Assembly: GCF_011038655.2 (NCBI RefSeq)
Contig: NZ_CP064954.1
Location: 2,542,001 to 2,606,000, forward strand
Direction: 5' to 3'
DNA: 64,000 bases
From: Corynebacterium lizhenjunii
GTDB lineage: Bacteria > Actinomycetota > Actinomycetes > Mycobacteriales > Mycobacteriaceae
Shown here piece by piece: positions 25,359-32,360 of this stretch; positions within the stretch are counted from its first letter, which is position 1, and every line of letters starts with the position of its first letter. Made by a program: the position numbers and the translations under genes. The notes under the pieces were generated by a model. It did no database searches and was not told the DNA's origin. It saw only the letters and a program-made list of their open reading frames with translations.

Positions 25359-25366
25359 GTCAAAAA
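25359..25366. repeat. 8-bp target-site duplication, right copy
   Basis: GTCAAAAA, identical to 23924-23931. On the minus strand this contains the TGA stop of the 68-residue protein gene, so the IS landed exactly at the end of that gene without breaking it. Confidence 0.85.
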
Positions 25367-25566
25367 GAACCGTCAGTGTGCTGCCTCCCTTCTTCATCCT
25401 TCTGTGGGCCTACAACTGCCATTATGAAGACGATGGTAGAAGCGATCAACATGACGCCTGCAGCCCCTAGAAACCCGCTCGGGGTGATAACGTCGAAGAC
25501 CAGGAGCACTGTTGCAGCTGCGGCGATTCCGAGAGGAATCAGAGATCGTGATTTTGGAACGTGCAT
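25360..25566 (-). CDS. Small two-helix membrane protein (68 residues)
   Basis: Basic N-terminus MHVPKSRS, then two hydrophobic helices (LIPLGIAAAATVLLVFDVI and FLGAAGVMLIASTIVFIMAV) joined by a short TPSG turn, then an acidic/polar tail QKDEEGRQHTDGSF. The start lies 1 nt after the stop of the 23-codon ORF, with GGGAG 8 nt before, so the two are probably translated together. Size and topology resemble immunity or sensor membrane proteins encoded beside small secreted peptides. No family was recognised. Confidence 0.6.
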   Translation of the reverse strand: MHVPKSRSLIPLGIAAAATVLLVFDVITPSGFLGAAGVMLIASTIVFIMAVVGPQKDEEGRQHTDGSF

Positions 25567-25567
25567 C

Positions 25568-25639
25568 TTATTTACTCCCGCAACGTGCCAAACTTAGAGT
25601 GTTCCCGGCAAACTTCTGAATTGGTGGTGAGTAAGCCAT
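25568..25639 (-). CDS. Very short ORF (23 residues), candidate secreted or signal peptide
   Basis: ATG at 25639 preceded by AAGGAG with 5 nt spacing, a very good ribosome binding site. The product starts MAYSPPIQKF and ends LARCGSK; it has net positive charge (+3), no acidic residue and one Cys. It is immediately followed by the gene for a two-helix membrane protein and, beyond the IS, by a LuxR-type regulator on the same strand. It could be a bacteriocin-like or pheromone-like peptide, or only a leader ORF for coupling. Confidence 0.5.
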   Translation of the reverse strand: MAYSPPIQKFAGNTLSLARCGSK

Positions 25640-25709
25640 GGTTTCTCCTTATCTGCGACTTCGCTTTGAGCCAACTGGCCCCATCTGCATGGAACAAGGA
25701 AAACCGGGA

Positions 25710-25731
25710 AGAGTAGACGTTGGTCTACTCT
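25710..25731. promoter_or_regulatory. Perfect 9+9 bp palindrome upstream of the peptide ORF
   Basis: Arms AGAGTAGAC and GTCTACTCT with a GTTG spacer, about 70 bp before the start codon of the 23-residue ORF. It is a likely operator for the LuxR-type regulator of the same insert. A TTGACA hexamer starts at 25733 on the plus strand. Confidence 0.55.
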
Positions 25732-25786
25732 ATTGACAATCCGCCCCGAACTTCTAGAGAATCTGCTATTCCACAATGTGTTGGGG

Positions 25787-25835
25787 CACGTGGCTGAAGT
25801 CCTATGCCAGCACCGGCTGCGTAACCGCTAACAGC
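25787..25835 (+). repeat. Right copy of the gene-end direct repeat (displaced 3' end)
   Basis: Encodes HVAEVLCQHRLRNR plus stop in frame, nearly the same as the C-terminus of the gene at 20569 (43 of 49 bases). The homology begins abruptly at 25787. It is still joined to the terminator at 25850, which suggests that this copy is the original gene end. Confidence 0.85.
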
Positions 25836-25849
25836 GCAGGGCTGGCAAC

Positions 25850-25887
25850 AAAAGGGCCGTGGTTTCACGTGAAACCACGGCCTTTTT
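25850..25887. terminator. Bidirectional terminator hairpin enclosing parS
   Basis: A 28-bp perfect palindrome (25855-25882; arm GGCCGTGGTTTCAC) followed by five T residues on the right and preceded by A residues on the left. It would end transcription of the large gene and of the convergent ABC ATPase gene (ending at 25942). Its centre is a parS site. Confidence 0.8.
25861..25876. other. parS partition site 2
   Basis: GGTTTCACGTGAAACC, 14 of 16 parS consensus bases, placed at the very centre of the terminator palindrome. Confidence 0.85.
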
Positions 25888-25941
25888 CTCTTGGATGAAC
25901 AGTGCGGGCTACGGCCGCATCTTCTGCGCCGCCAGGCGGCG

Positions 25942-26736
25942 CTACTGCAAGAGCGTACGGTCGGAGGTCGCGCCCTTGATCTTGGCAAACTCGGCCATGA
26001 GGTCCTCGACTTGCAAGCGGGACTTGGTAGGGGCATCGGCAGAGTAGATAATCCTGCCCTCGTGCATCATGATCAGGCGGTTGCCCACCCGCAGGGCCTG
26101 GGCCATATTGTGGGTGACCATCAGGGTGGTCAGGTTGCCCTCGGCGACAATGCGCTGGGTCAGGTCGGTCACCAGCTCGGCGCGCTGGGGGTCCAAAGCG
26201 GCGGTGTGCTCATCCAGCAACATGACCTTGGGGCGGGTAAACCCGGCCATCAGCAGCGACAGGGCCTGGCGCTGGCCGCCGGAAAGCAGTCCCACGCGGG
26301 CAGACAGGCGATCCTCCAGACCCAGCTCCAGCTTGGCCAGCTCCTCACGGAAGAGCTCACGGCGCTTCGAGTTGAGACCCAGTTTCAGGCCCCGCGGCTT
26401 GCCGCGCAGATAGGCCAGAGAGAGGTTTTCCTCAATGGTCAGGTGAGGGGCGGTGCCAGCCATCGGGTCCTGGAAGACGCGGCCCACCACGCGGGCACGG
26501 GTGTGCTCGCCCTGGCGGGTAACGTCGCGGCCATCAATAGAGATGCTGCCTTGGTCCACTGGCAGGCGCCCGGCCACGGAATTGAGCAGGGTGGACTTGC
26601 CCGCGCCGTTGGAGCCGATGATGGTCACAAAGTCCCCGGGGGCAAGCTCCAGGTCGATGTCCACCAGGGCACGGCGCTCATTGACGGTGCCGGGGAAGAA
26701 GGTCTTGAATACTCCAGAAATCTTAAGCACGAGCAC
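25942..26736 (-). CDS. ABC transporter ATP-binding protein (tryptophan/aromatic amino acid type)
   Basis: A 264-residue ATPase: Walker A GSNGAGKST (about residues 39-47), signature LLSGGQRQALSLL, Walker B VMLLDEHTAALDP and H-loop MVTHNM. It overlaps the permease gene by 14 bp. Together with the two genes upstream it forms a transporter of the class that includes TrpXYZ; its location back to back with the trp operon supports tryptophan or a precursor as substrate. The terminator with parS lies downstream. Confidence 0.88.
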   Translation of the reverse strand: MLVLKISGVFKTFFPGTVNERRALVDIDLELAPGDFVTIIGSNGAGKSTLLNSVAGRLPVDQGSISIDGRDVTRQGEHTRARVVGRVFQDPMAGTAPHLTIEENLSLAYLRGKPRGLKLGLNSKRRELFREELAKLELGLEDRLSARVGLLSGGQRQALSLLMAGFTRPKVMLLDEHTAALDPQRAELVTDLTQRIVAEGNLTTLMVTHNMAQALRVGNRLIMMHEGRIIYSADAPTKSRLQVEDLMAEFAKIKGATSDRTLLQ

Positions 26737-27595
26737 CCTTTCGCTTCAGCAGATTGCCGCTGCCACCCAGACGGGGTAGCAGCAGGGCGGCCACCACCAG
26801 CAGGGCGCTAATCAGCTTCATGTCATTCGGGTTCAGGCCCACGGACAAGGCGGCGAAAATGATCAGGCGGTAGACCACCGCGCCGATAGCCACGGAGCCA
26901 ACCACCAGCCACATGTTGCGCTGGGGCAGCAGTGCCTGACCCACGATGACGGAAGCCAAACCCACCAGGATCAGGCCAATGCCCATGGAAATATCCGCAA
27001 AGCCTTGGTACTGGGCCACCAGGGCACCCGCCAAGCCCACGAAGCCGTTGGACAAGGCCAGGGTGAGCATCTTAGTGGCATCGGTAGACACGCCAAAGGA
27101 GGTGATCATCTGTTCATTATCTCCCGTGGCGCGCAGGCTCAGGCCCAGGTCGGTAGACAGGAACCACACCACCACGGCCACCACAATTGCTGCCGATGCC
27201 GCCAGGAGCCCCACGCCCGCCCAGGTCCCCATCAGGTCCAGCACGGGGTCAAAGACGCTGGACGTGGACAGCAGCGGAATGTTGGCGCTGCCCATGATGC
27301 GCAGGTTGATGGACCACAGGGCGATCATGGTCAAGATGCCGGCCAGCAGCCCATTGATGCCGCCCTTGGTGTGCAGCAAGCCGGTGACCAGACCGGCTAC
27401 GCAGCCCGCCGCAAAGCCGGCCACGCTGGCAGCGAAGGGATTGACATCGTTGGAGATCAACACCGCGGCAGTGGCGGCTCCGGTGGTAAAGGAGCCGTCC
27501 ACCGTCAGATCCGGAAAGTCCAGCACGCGGAAGGTCAGATAAACGCCAATGGCCAATACCGCGTAGATAAGGCCTAGTTCCAGCGCGCCGATCAT
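26723..27595 (-). CDS. ABC transporter permease (TrpY-like)
   Basis: A 290-residue membrane protein with about eight to nine hydrophobic helices, starting MIGALELGLIYAVLAIGVYL TF. The segment FRVLDFPDLTVDGSFTTGAA is characteristic of permeases paired with PF04392-type binding proteins. It overlaps both neighbouring genes by a few bases, so it is co-translated with them. Confidence 0.85.
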   Translation of the reverse strand: MIGALELGLIYAVLAIGVYLTFRVLDFPDLTVDGSFTTGAATAAVLISNDVNPFAASVAGFAAGCVAGLVTGLLHTKGGINGLLAGILTMIALWSINLRIMGSANIPLLSTSSVFDPVLDLMGTWAGVGLLAASAAIVVAVVVWFLSTDLGLSLRATGDNEQMITSFGVSTDATKMLTLALSNGFVGLAGALVAQYQGFADISMGIGLILVGLASVIVGQALLPQRNMWLVVGSVAIGAVVYRLIIFAALSVGLNPNDMKLISALLVVAALLLPRLGGSGNLLKRKGARA

Positions 27596-28587
27596 ACGGT
27601 TTCAGCCTGCTCCAGGATCTCAGCGGGAATCTCAACGCCCTGAGCCTTCGCGGCTTCCTTATTTACCACGTAGGTGAACTCATTGGCGGTCTCCACCGGG
27701 GTGGTGGCCGGGTCTGCGCCCTCGCGCAGGATCTTCAGGGCCATCTGGCCCGTCTGGCGGCCCAGGGCCTCGTAGTCGATGCCCAGGGTGGCTACCGCGC
27801 CGCCCTCCACAGTGCCGGCCTCAGCGCCGATGACCGGGATCTTCTTCTCATTTGCCACCTTGACCAGGGAGGCGATGCCGGAGACCACCATGTTGTCAGT
27901 AGGGACGTAGATGGTGTCCACCGCTCCCAGCGCTTGGGCAGCCTGCGGGATCTCATTAACGGAGGTGACAGTCTGAGTCTTGACCTCCAGGCCCAGGCCG
28001 GAGGCAACCTTCTTCAGCTCGTCCACCTGCACCTGCGAGTTGACCTCACCGGAGGCGTAGACAACGCCGATGCTCTTGGCGTTCGGCACCAGCTGGCGCA
28101 GCAGCTTGACCTGCTCCTCGATGGGGGCGATGTCGGAGGTGCCGGTGACGTTGCCACCGGGGGCATCGTTAGAGGCCACCAGCTCGGCCGCCACGGCATC
28201 GGTGACGGCGGTGAACAGCACCGGGGTGTCCTTGACAGTCTTGGCCATAGCCTGGGCTGCCGGGGTGGCGATGGCCAGGTTGAGGTCGTGCTTCTTGCCA
28301 GCCAGCTGCTGGGCGATGGACAGGGCAGTAGACTGCTCGCCGTTGGCGTTCTGCTCGTCCCACTCTACGTTTACGCCAGCTTCCTCGAAGGCTTCCTTGA
28401 AGCCCTCTGCGGCAGCATCCAAAGCGGGGTGCTGGACCAGCTGGTTGATGCCAATGGAGTAGGACTCGCCGTCCTTGCCACCCTGGGTGGAATCTGTGGA
28501 GCCGGAGTCGCTGGAGCAGCCTGCGAGCAGGAGGGCGGAGGCGCCGATGAGCGCCAGAGCCTTACGGGGACGGGAAAGAATCTTCAT
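27592..28587 (-). CDS. ABC transporter substrate-binding lipoprotein (TrpX-like)
   Basis: A 331-residue lipoprotein: signal peptide MKILSRPRKALALIGASALL followed by the lipobox LLAGC (Cys near 24). Periplasmic-binding fold of the PF04392 type, with YSIGINQLVQHPALDAAAEG near the start and repeated segments such as ADTSDIAPIEEQVKLL-like TSDIAPIEEQVKLLRQL and IYVPTDNMVVSGIA. It is first gene of the transporter operon and divergent from the trp leader, 197 bp away, so shared regulation by tryptophan is likely. Confidence 0.87.
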   Translation of the reverse strand: MKILSRPRKALALIGASALLLAGCSSDSGSTDSTQGGKDGESYSIGINQLVQHPALDAAAEGFKEAFEEAGVNVEWDEQNANGEQSTALSIAQQLAGKKHDLNLAIATPAAQAMAKTVKDTPVLFTAVTDAVAAELVASNDAPGGNVTGTSDIAPIEEQVKLLRQLVPNAKSIGVVYASGEVNSQVQVDELKKVASGLGLEVKTQTVTSVNEIPQAAQALGAVDTIYVPTDNMVVSGIASLVKVANEKKIPVIGAEAGTVEGGAVATLGIDYEALGRQTGQMALKILREGADPATTPVETANEFTYVVNKEAAKAQGVEIPAEILEQAETV

Positions 28588-28707
28588 TATGTCGACTTTC
28601 TTGTAGTGGAAGAAATGTTTGATGTGACCGGTAATTTACCTGCTGGCCGGTAGAAATGCCGCATTTGGGGGTCCTAAAGGGGGTAATTTCGGCTTCAACC
28701 AGCGTGT

Positions 28708-28756
28708 GCAGCCATATTGCCCCGACGGCTGGCCACGTGCGCAGCCATATTGCCCC
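28708..28756 (+). promoter_or_regulatory. Two 16-bp direct repeats in the trp promoter region
   Basis: GCAGCCATATTGCCCC occurs at 28708-28723 and again, exact, at 28741-28756, 33 bp apart (about three helical turns). The second copy overlaps the proposed -35 of the trp promoter. Probably a regulator binding site acting on trp and perhaps on the divergent transporter operon. Confidence 0.6.
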
Positions 28757-28777
28757 AGCCTCAAACTGTGCTAAGGT
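28750..28777 (+). promoter_or_regulatory. Proposed trp operon promoter
   Basis: -35 TTGCCC (28750-28755), 16-bp spacer, -10 TAAGGT (28772-28777). The expected transcript start falls at or next to the GTG of the leader peptide at 28785, so the leader ORF would be leaderless. Confidence 0.5.
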
Positions 28778-28784
28778 GTGCGGT

Positions 28785-28853
28785 GTGAAACACCTCCGAA
28801 TCCTCTTTCCGGTACACCGGGCCGCGGCTGCGTCCTGGTGGTGGCGCGCATAA
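28785..28853 (+). CDS. trpL: trp operon leader peptide with three Trp codons in a row
   Basis: A 22-residue ORF starting at GTG 28785 (MKHLRILFPVHR...) and ending SWWWRA. Three consecutive UGG codons near the end, directly before the antiterminator/terminator segments, are the sign of ribosome-mediated attenuation. Ribosome stalling at these codons when charged tRNA-Trp is scarce should favour the antiterminator. Confidence 0.9.
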   Translation: MKHLRILFPVHRAAAASWWWRA

Positions 28854-28856
28854 TCT

Positions 28857-28919
28857 GCGGGCCAGTTTTCAGCTCCCCTAAATTTTGGGCCCGCGCACTG
28901 CGGGCCTGTGGCGGTTTTT
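28857..28919 (+). terminator. trp attenuator (antiterminator and terminator segments)
   Basis: Segment 2 GCGGGCC (28857-28863) can pair with segment 3 GGCCCGC (28888-28894). Alternatively segment 3 folds as terminator: CCGC-g-CAC (28891-28898) pairs with GTGGCGG (28908-28914), followed directly by TTTTT (28915-28919). Segment 4' GCGGGCC (28900-28906), in the terminator loop, is another partner of segment 3. The two folds are mutually exclusive. Confidence 0.75.
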
Positions 28920-29014
28920 AAACCCCGAGCACTCGCAGAACGCGCGGACCTGACAAAATAGAACAAGCAACAGAAATCTAGTCAGAATCATCCCGTTACT
29001 GCGAAAGGGCGCCC

Positions 29015-30571
29015 ATGCCGTTGGCTCATGCGACGTTTCATACCAGCTCGCGCGACATCACCTACCACACTGATACCGCGCAGCTTTTCCAGGCTTTGGC
29101 CACCCCGCACGATAGTTTGCTGCTTGAGGCCGCGGACATTGAGTCAAAGAAGAACCTCAAGTGCTTGGCCATTGTTCAGGCCGCCTTGCGGATTACCTGC
29201 AACGGCCAGCGGGTCGCTGTCCACGCGCTGACCCCCACGGGGGAGGCTATGCGTGAGCGCCTGCGCGAGCAGCTGCGTGAGTATGCCGACGGCGAGGAGT
29301 TTGTCTTCGCCCGCTCCCACAGTGCCGACGAGCGCCAGCGCCTGCTAGACGTCTCCACCGTGGAGGTCCTGCGCAGCGTGCAGCTGGACGCGGGCTACCA
29401 GTCCGCGATGTTGCCCTTTGTGGGCGGCGGGTTTGCCTTTGATTTTTTGGATACCTTTGAGCAGTTGCCGTCGGTGGCGCCGGGGCCGAATGATTATCCC
29501 GACTATGAGTTTGTCGTCGCCCAGACCTTGCTGGTGGTCGACCACCTTACCGGCCAGGCCACCGTGCATGGGGTCAATGTTGATCCCGCAGCGCTGCAGG
29601 CCGATCTGGAGCGCGCGGCTACCACTGCCGCAGAGCTTGAGCTTGCCGATGCCCCCGCAACCCCCAGCCCCGCAGGTACCCCTGGTGGGGGACTGGATCG
29701 CCTGCAGGCGGTGGCATCGGTAGACGATGCCACCTTCCGCGGCTTTGTATCACAGTTACAAAAAGACATTGACGCGGGGGACATCTACCAAGTAGTGCCC
29801 GCACGCTCTTTTGAGCTGGATTGCCCGGATACTTTCGCCGCATACCGCACCCTGCGCGCCACCAATCCCTCGCCGTATATGTTCTATGTCCGCGGCAAGG
29901 ACTATGAGCTCTTTGGGGCCTCCCCGGAATCGAATCTGAAATTCGATGCAGAGTCGCGGCAGGTGCAGCTTTATCCGATTGCGGGCACGCGCCCGCGCGG
30001 GCTGAACCCCGATGGCAGCGTAAACCACGAATTGGATATCCGCAATGAGTTGGGCATGCGCACCGACGCCAAGGAAGTAGCCGAGCACACCATGCTGGTA
30101 GACCTCGCGCGCAATGACCTCGCGCGGGTGGCCGTGCCCCAGACCCGCCAAGTAGCAGAGCTACTGCAAGTGGATCGCTACTCTCGGGTGATGCATCTGG
30201 TCTCCCGGGTCACCGCCACGCTGCACCCGGACTTTGATGCCCTGGACGCCTACCGGGCGTGTATGAACATGGGCACGCTCACCGGGGCGCCAAAGCTGCG
30301 GGCGACTGAACTCATCCGCCAGACAGAAGGCACGCGCCGCGGCTCCTATGGTGGGGCAGTGGGCTACCTCAAGGGCGATGGCTCGATGGATAATTGCATT
30401 GTGATTCGCTCCGCGTACGTGAAGAATGGCCGCGCCGTTGTCCAAGCCGGCGCCGGGGTAGTGCGCGATTCCGTCCCTCAATCCGAGGCCGATGAAACCC
30501 TGCACAAAGCCTACGCCGTCCTGGGCGCCATTGCCCAAGCCCACCACGCTACCTTGGAGGTGATCCGCTAA
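29015..30571 (+). CDS. trpE: Anthranilate synthase component I
   Basis: A 518-residue chorismate-utilising enzyme that makes anthranilate with TrpG. The C-terminal catalytic domain has PIAGTRPRG, LVDLARNDLARV, VMHLVSRVTA, GTLTGAPKLRA and GAGVVRDS. GAAAGG lies upstream of the ATG at 29015. The N-terminal Trp-binding segment reads LLLEAADIES: the Ser of the LLES motif, whose mutation gives feedback resistance in other TrpE proteins, is Ala39 here. The stop overlaps the start of trpG (TAATG). Confidence 0.96.
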   Translation: MPLAHATFHTSSRDITYHTDTAQLFQALATPHDSLLLEAADIESKKNLKCLAIVQAALRITCNGQRVAVHALTPTGEAMRERLREQLREYADGEEFVFARSHSADERQRLLDVSTVEVLRSVQLDAGYQSAMLPFVGGGFAFDFLDTFEQLPSVAPGPNDYPDYEFVVAQTLLVVDHLTGQATVHGVNVDPAALQADLERAATTAAELELADAPATPSPAGTPGGGLDRLQAVASVDDATFRGFVSQLQKDIDAGDIYQVVPARSFELDCPDTFAAYRTLRATNPSPYMFYVRGKDYELFGASPESNLKFDAESRQVQLYPIAGTRPRGLNPDGSVNHELDIRNELGMRTDAKEVAEHTMLVDLARNDLARVAVPQTRQVAELLQVDRYSRVMHLVSRVTATLHPDFDALDAYRACMNMGTLTGAPKLRATELIRQTEGTRRGSYGGAVGYLKGDGSMDNCIVIRSAYVKNGRAVVQAGAGVVRDSVPQSEADETLHKAYAVLGAIAQAHHATLEVIR

Positions 30572-31203
30572 TGAACGCAACCGGCCCACACGTCGTGCTG
30601 ATCGACAACCATGACTCCTTTGTCTACAACCTGGTAGACGCCCTGGCTGGGTTTAATACCACGGTCTTTCGTAATACCGTGCCGGTCGATGAGGTGCTGG
30701 CTGCCCGCCCGGACTTGATTTGCCTTTCGCCCGGCCCGGGCCACCCCACCCAGGCGGGCAACATGATGGAACTACTCGACCGCGTGCTGGGCCAGATCCC
30801 CGTACTGGGGATCTGTCTGGGCTTCCAGGCTTTGCTGCACCGCCACGGTGGCACCGTAGAGCCCTGCGGCCCGGTGCATGGCGTCTCCGTTCCCATGACG
30901 CTGACCCCGGCGGGCGCGGTGCACCCCATCTTTACCGGACTAACCACTGATACCGAGCCGGACCAGCCAGACTACGTGGGCACCCAGGTTCCGGTGGCTC
31001 GCTATCATTCGCTGGGCTGTACCGCAGTACCCGAGGGCATGCGCGCCTTGGCTACGACCGCCACGGACATTGGCGAGGTAGTCATGGCCGCAGAGACCCT
31101 AGACGGTAAGGCCCTGGGCGTGCAATTCCACCCGGAATCTGTGCTGACTCCCACCGGTCCCATCATGCTGGAGCGCTGCATTGCGCAACTGACCGCCCGC
31201 TAG
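30571..31203 (+). CDS. trpG: Anthranilate synthase glutamine amidotransferase subunit
   Basis: A 210-residue class I glutamine amidotransferase. The oxyanion segment is SPGPGHPTQAG, the nucleophile Cys is in GICLGFQAL (about residue 88), and the His/Glu pair is in QFHPESV (about 187-191). It delivers ammonia to TrpE. It is not fused to TrpD, unlike in enteric bacteria. Confidence 0.95.
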   Translation: MNATGPHVVLIDNHDSFVYNLVDALAGFNTTVFRNTVPVDEVLAARPDLICLSPGPGHPTQAGNMMELLDRVLGQIPVLGICLGFQALLHRHGGTVEPCGPVHGVSVPMTLTPAGAVHPIFTGLTTDTEPDQPDYVGTQVPVARYHSLGCTAVPEGMRALATTATDIGEVVMAAETLDGKALGVQFHPESVLTPTGPIMLERCIAQLTAR

Positions 31204-31248
31204 GTGCGCACTGCTAAACCCATCCACCACAAGTAGAGGTTGATACTG

Positions 31249-32355
31249 ATGACAAACACTGACTCCCTGACCACCCTGCGCCGCTTCCTGGATAACCGTG
31301 CTCCCACCGTGGAGGAGGCCGTGGAGGTCTTCACCCCGCTGACCGTGGGGGATTACGATGATATTCACATCGCCGCGTTGCTCACCCACATCCGCACTCG
31401 GGGCGAGACTTTTGCCGATGTCGCTGGTGCCGCCAAGGCCTTCCTCAAGGCCGGTTATCCTTTCCCCGTCACCGGCGAGGGCCTAATGGACACCGCAGGA
31501 ACCGGTGGCGATGGCGCCAATACCATCAACATCACCACGGCGGCCTCCCTGGTGGCTGCCGCTGGCGGGGTGAAAATGGTCAAGCATGGCAACCGTTCGG
31601 TCTCCTCCAAATCCGGCTCCGCCGACGTCCTGGAAGCCCTGAACATCCCCCTGGACTTAGACCCACAGCGCGCCCTGCGCCAATTTGAGGCCTCCAACTT
31701 CACCTTCCTCTTCGCCCCGGCCTACAACCCGGCGGTGGCCCACGTGCAACCAGTGCGCAAGGCACTAGGGGTGTCCACGCTGTTTAACACCATGGGCCCG
31801 CTGCTCTCACCCGCCCGGCCGGAACTACAGATCATGGGCATTGCTAATCCCGCCCAAGGCCAGCTCATTGCCCAGGTCTTCCGTGAACTCGGCCGTCGGC
31901 GCGCCCTGGTGGTCCACGGTGCGGGCACGGACGAGATCGCCGTCCATGGCACCACCACTGTCTGGGAGCTCAAGGATGGCAACATTGACAGCTATGAGCT
32001 TACGCCGGAGGCAATGGGCATCGGCAAGCACGAGCTTGCAGACCTAGCCGGCGGGGACGGTGCGGAAAATGCGCGCCACATTCGCGCGGTTTTTGCAGGC
32101 CAAGGTAAGCCCGCGCACGTGGATGCCATCGCGGCTACCGCCGGGGCGATGTTCTACCTCGACGGCCAGGCGGACAGCATTGCGCACGGCGTTGAGCGCG
32201 CGAAGGAGCTGATTTCCTCCGGCGCAGTGGAGCAGTGGCTGGCTAAGCACGAGGCCGCAAACTACGGGGCGCAGCAGGAATCCGTGGCGGCAGCGACTGA
32301 GCCTGCGCCTGTGGCTGAGCCTGCCCCTGCGACAGAGCCGACGGTCAAGGAGTAG
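31249..32355 (+). CDS. trpD: Anthranilate phosphoribosyltransferase
   Basis: A 368-residue enzyme joining anthranilate to PRPP. Motifs: DTAGTGGDGANTINITTAAS (PRPP-binding glycine loop, about residues 80-99), VKHGNRSVSSKSGSADVLEA and FNTMGPLLSPA. The ATG at 31249 (MTNTDSLTTLRRF) is preferred over a TTG nine bases earlier. The last 25 residues are a low-complexity Ala/Glu/Pro tail beyond the normal end of the family. Confidence 0.95.
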   Translation: MTNTDSLTTLRRFLDNRAPTVEEAVEVFTPLTVGDYDDIHIAALLTHIRTRGETFADVAGAAKAFLKAGYPFPVTGEGLMDTAGTGGDGANTINITTAASLVAAAGGVKMVKHGNRSVSSKSGSADVLEALNIPLDLDPQRALRQFEASNFTFLFAPAYNPAVAHVQPVRKALGVSTLFNTMGPLLSPARPELQIMGIANPAQGQLIAQVFRELGRRRALVVHGAGTDEIAVHGTTTVWELKDGNIDSYELTPEAMGIGKHELADLAGGDGAENARHIRAVFAGQGKPAHVDAIAATAGAMFYLDGQADSIAHGVERAKELISSGAVEQWLAKHEAANYGAQQESVAAATEPAPVAEPAPATEPTVKE

Positions 32356-32360
32356 GGGAG

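Noticed and set aside
25594..25776. 60-codon minus-strand frame before the two-helix protein gene
   Set aside because: It runs through the palindrome and overlaps the better-supported 23-codon ORF; no ribosome site.
23161..25835. Integrase-bearing genomic island or prophage remnant
   Set aside because: No integrase, phage or plasmid gene lies between the repeats; only the IS transposase is present, and its own ends are elsewhere.
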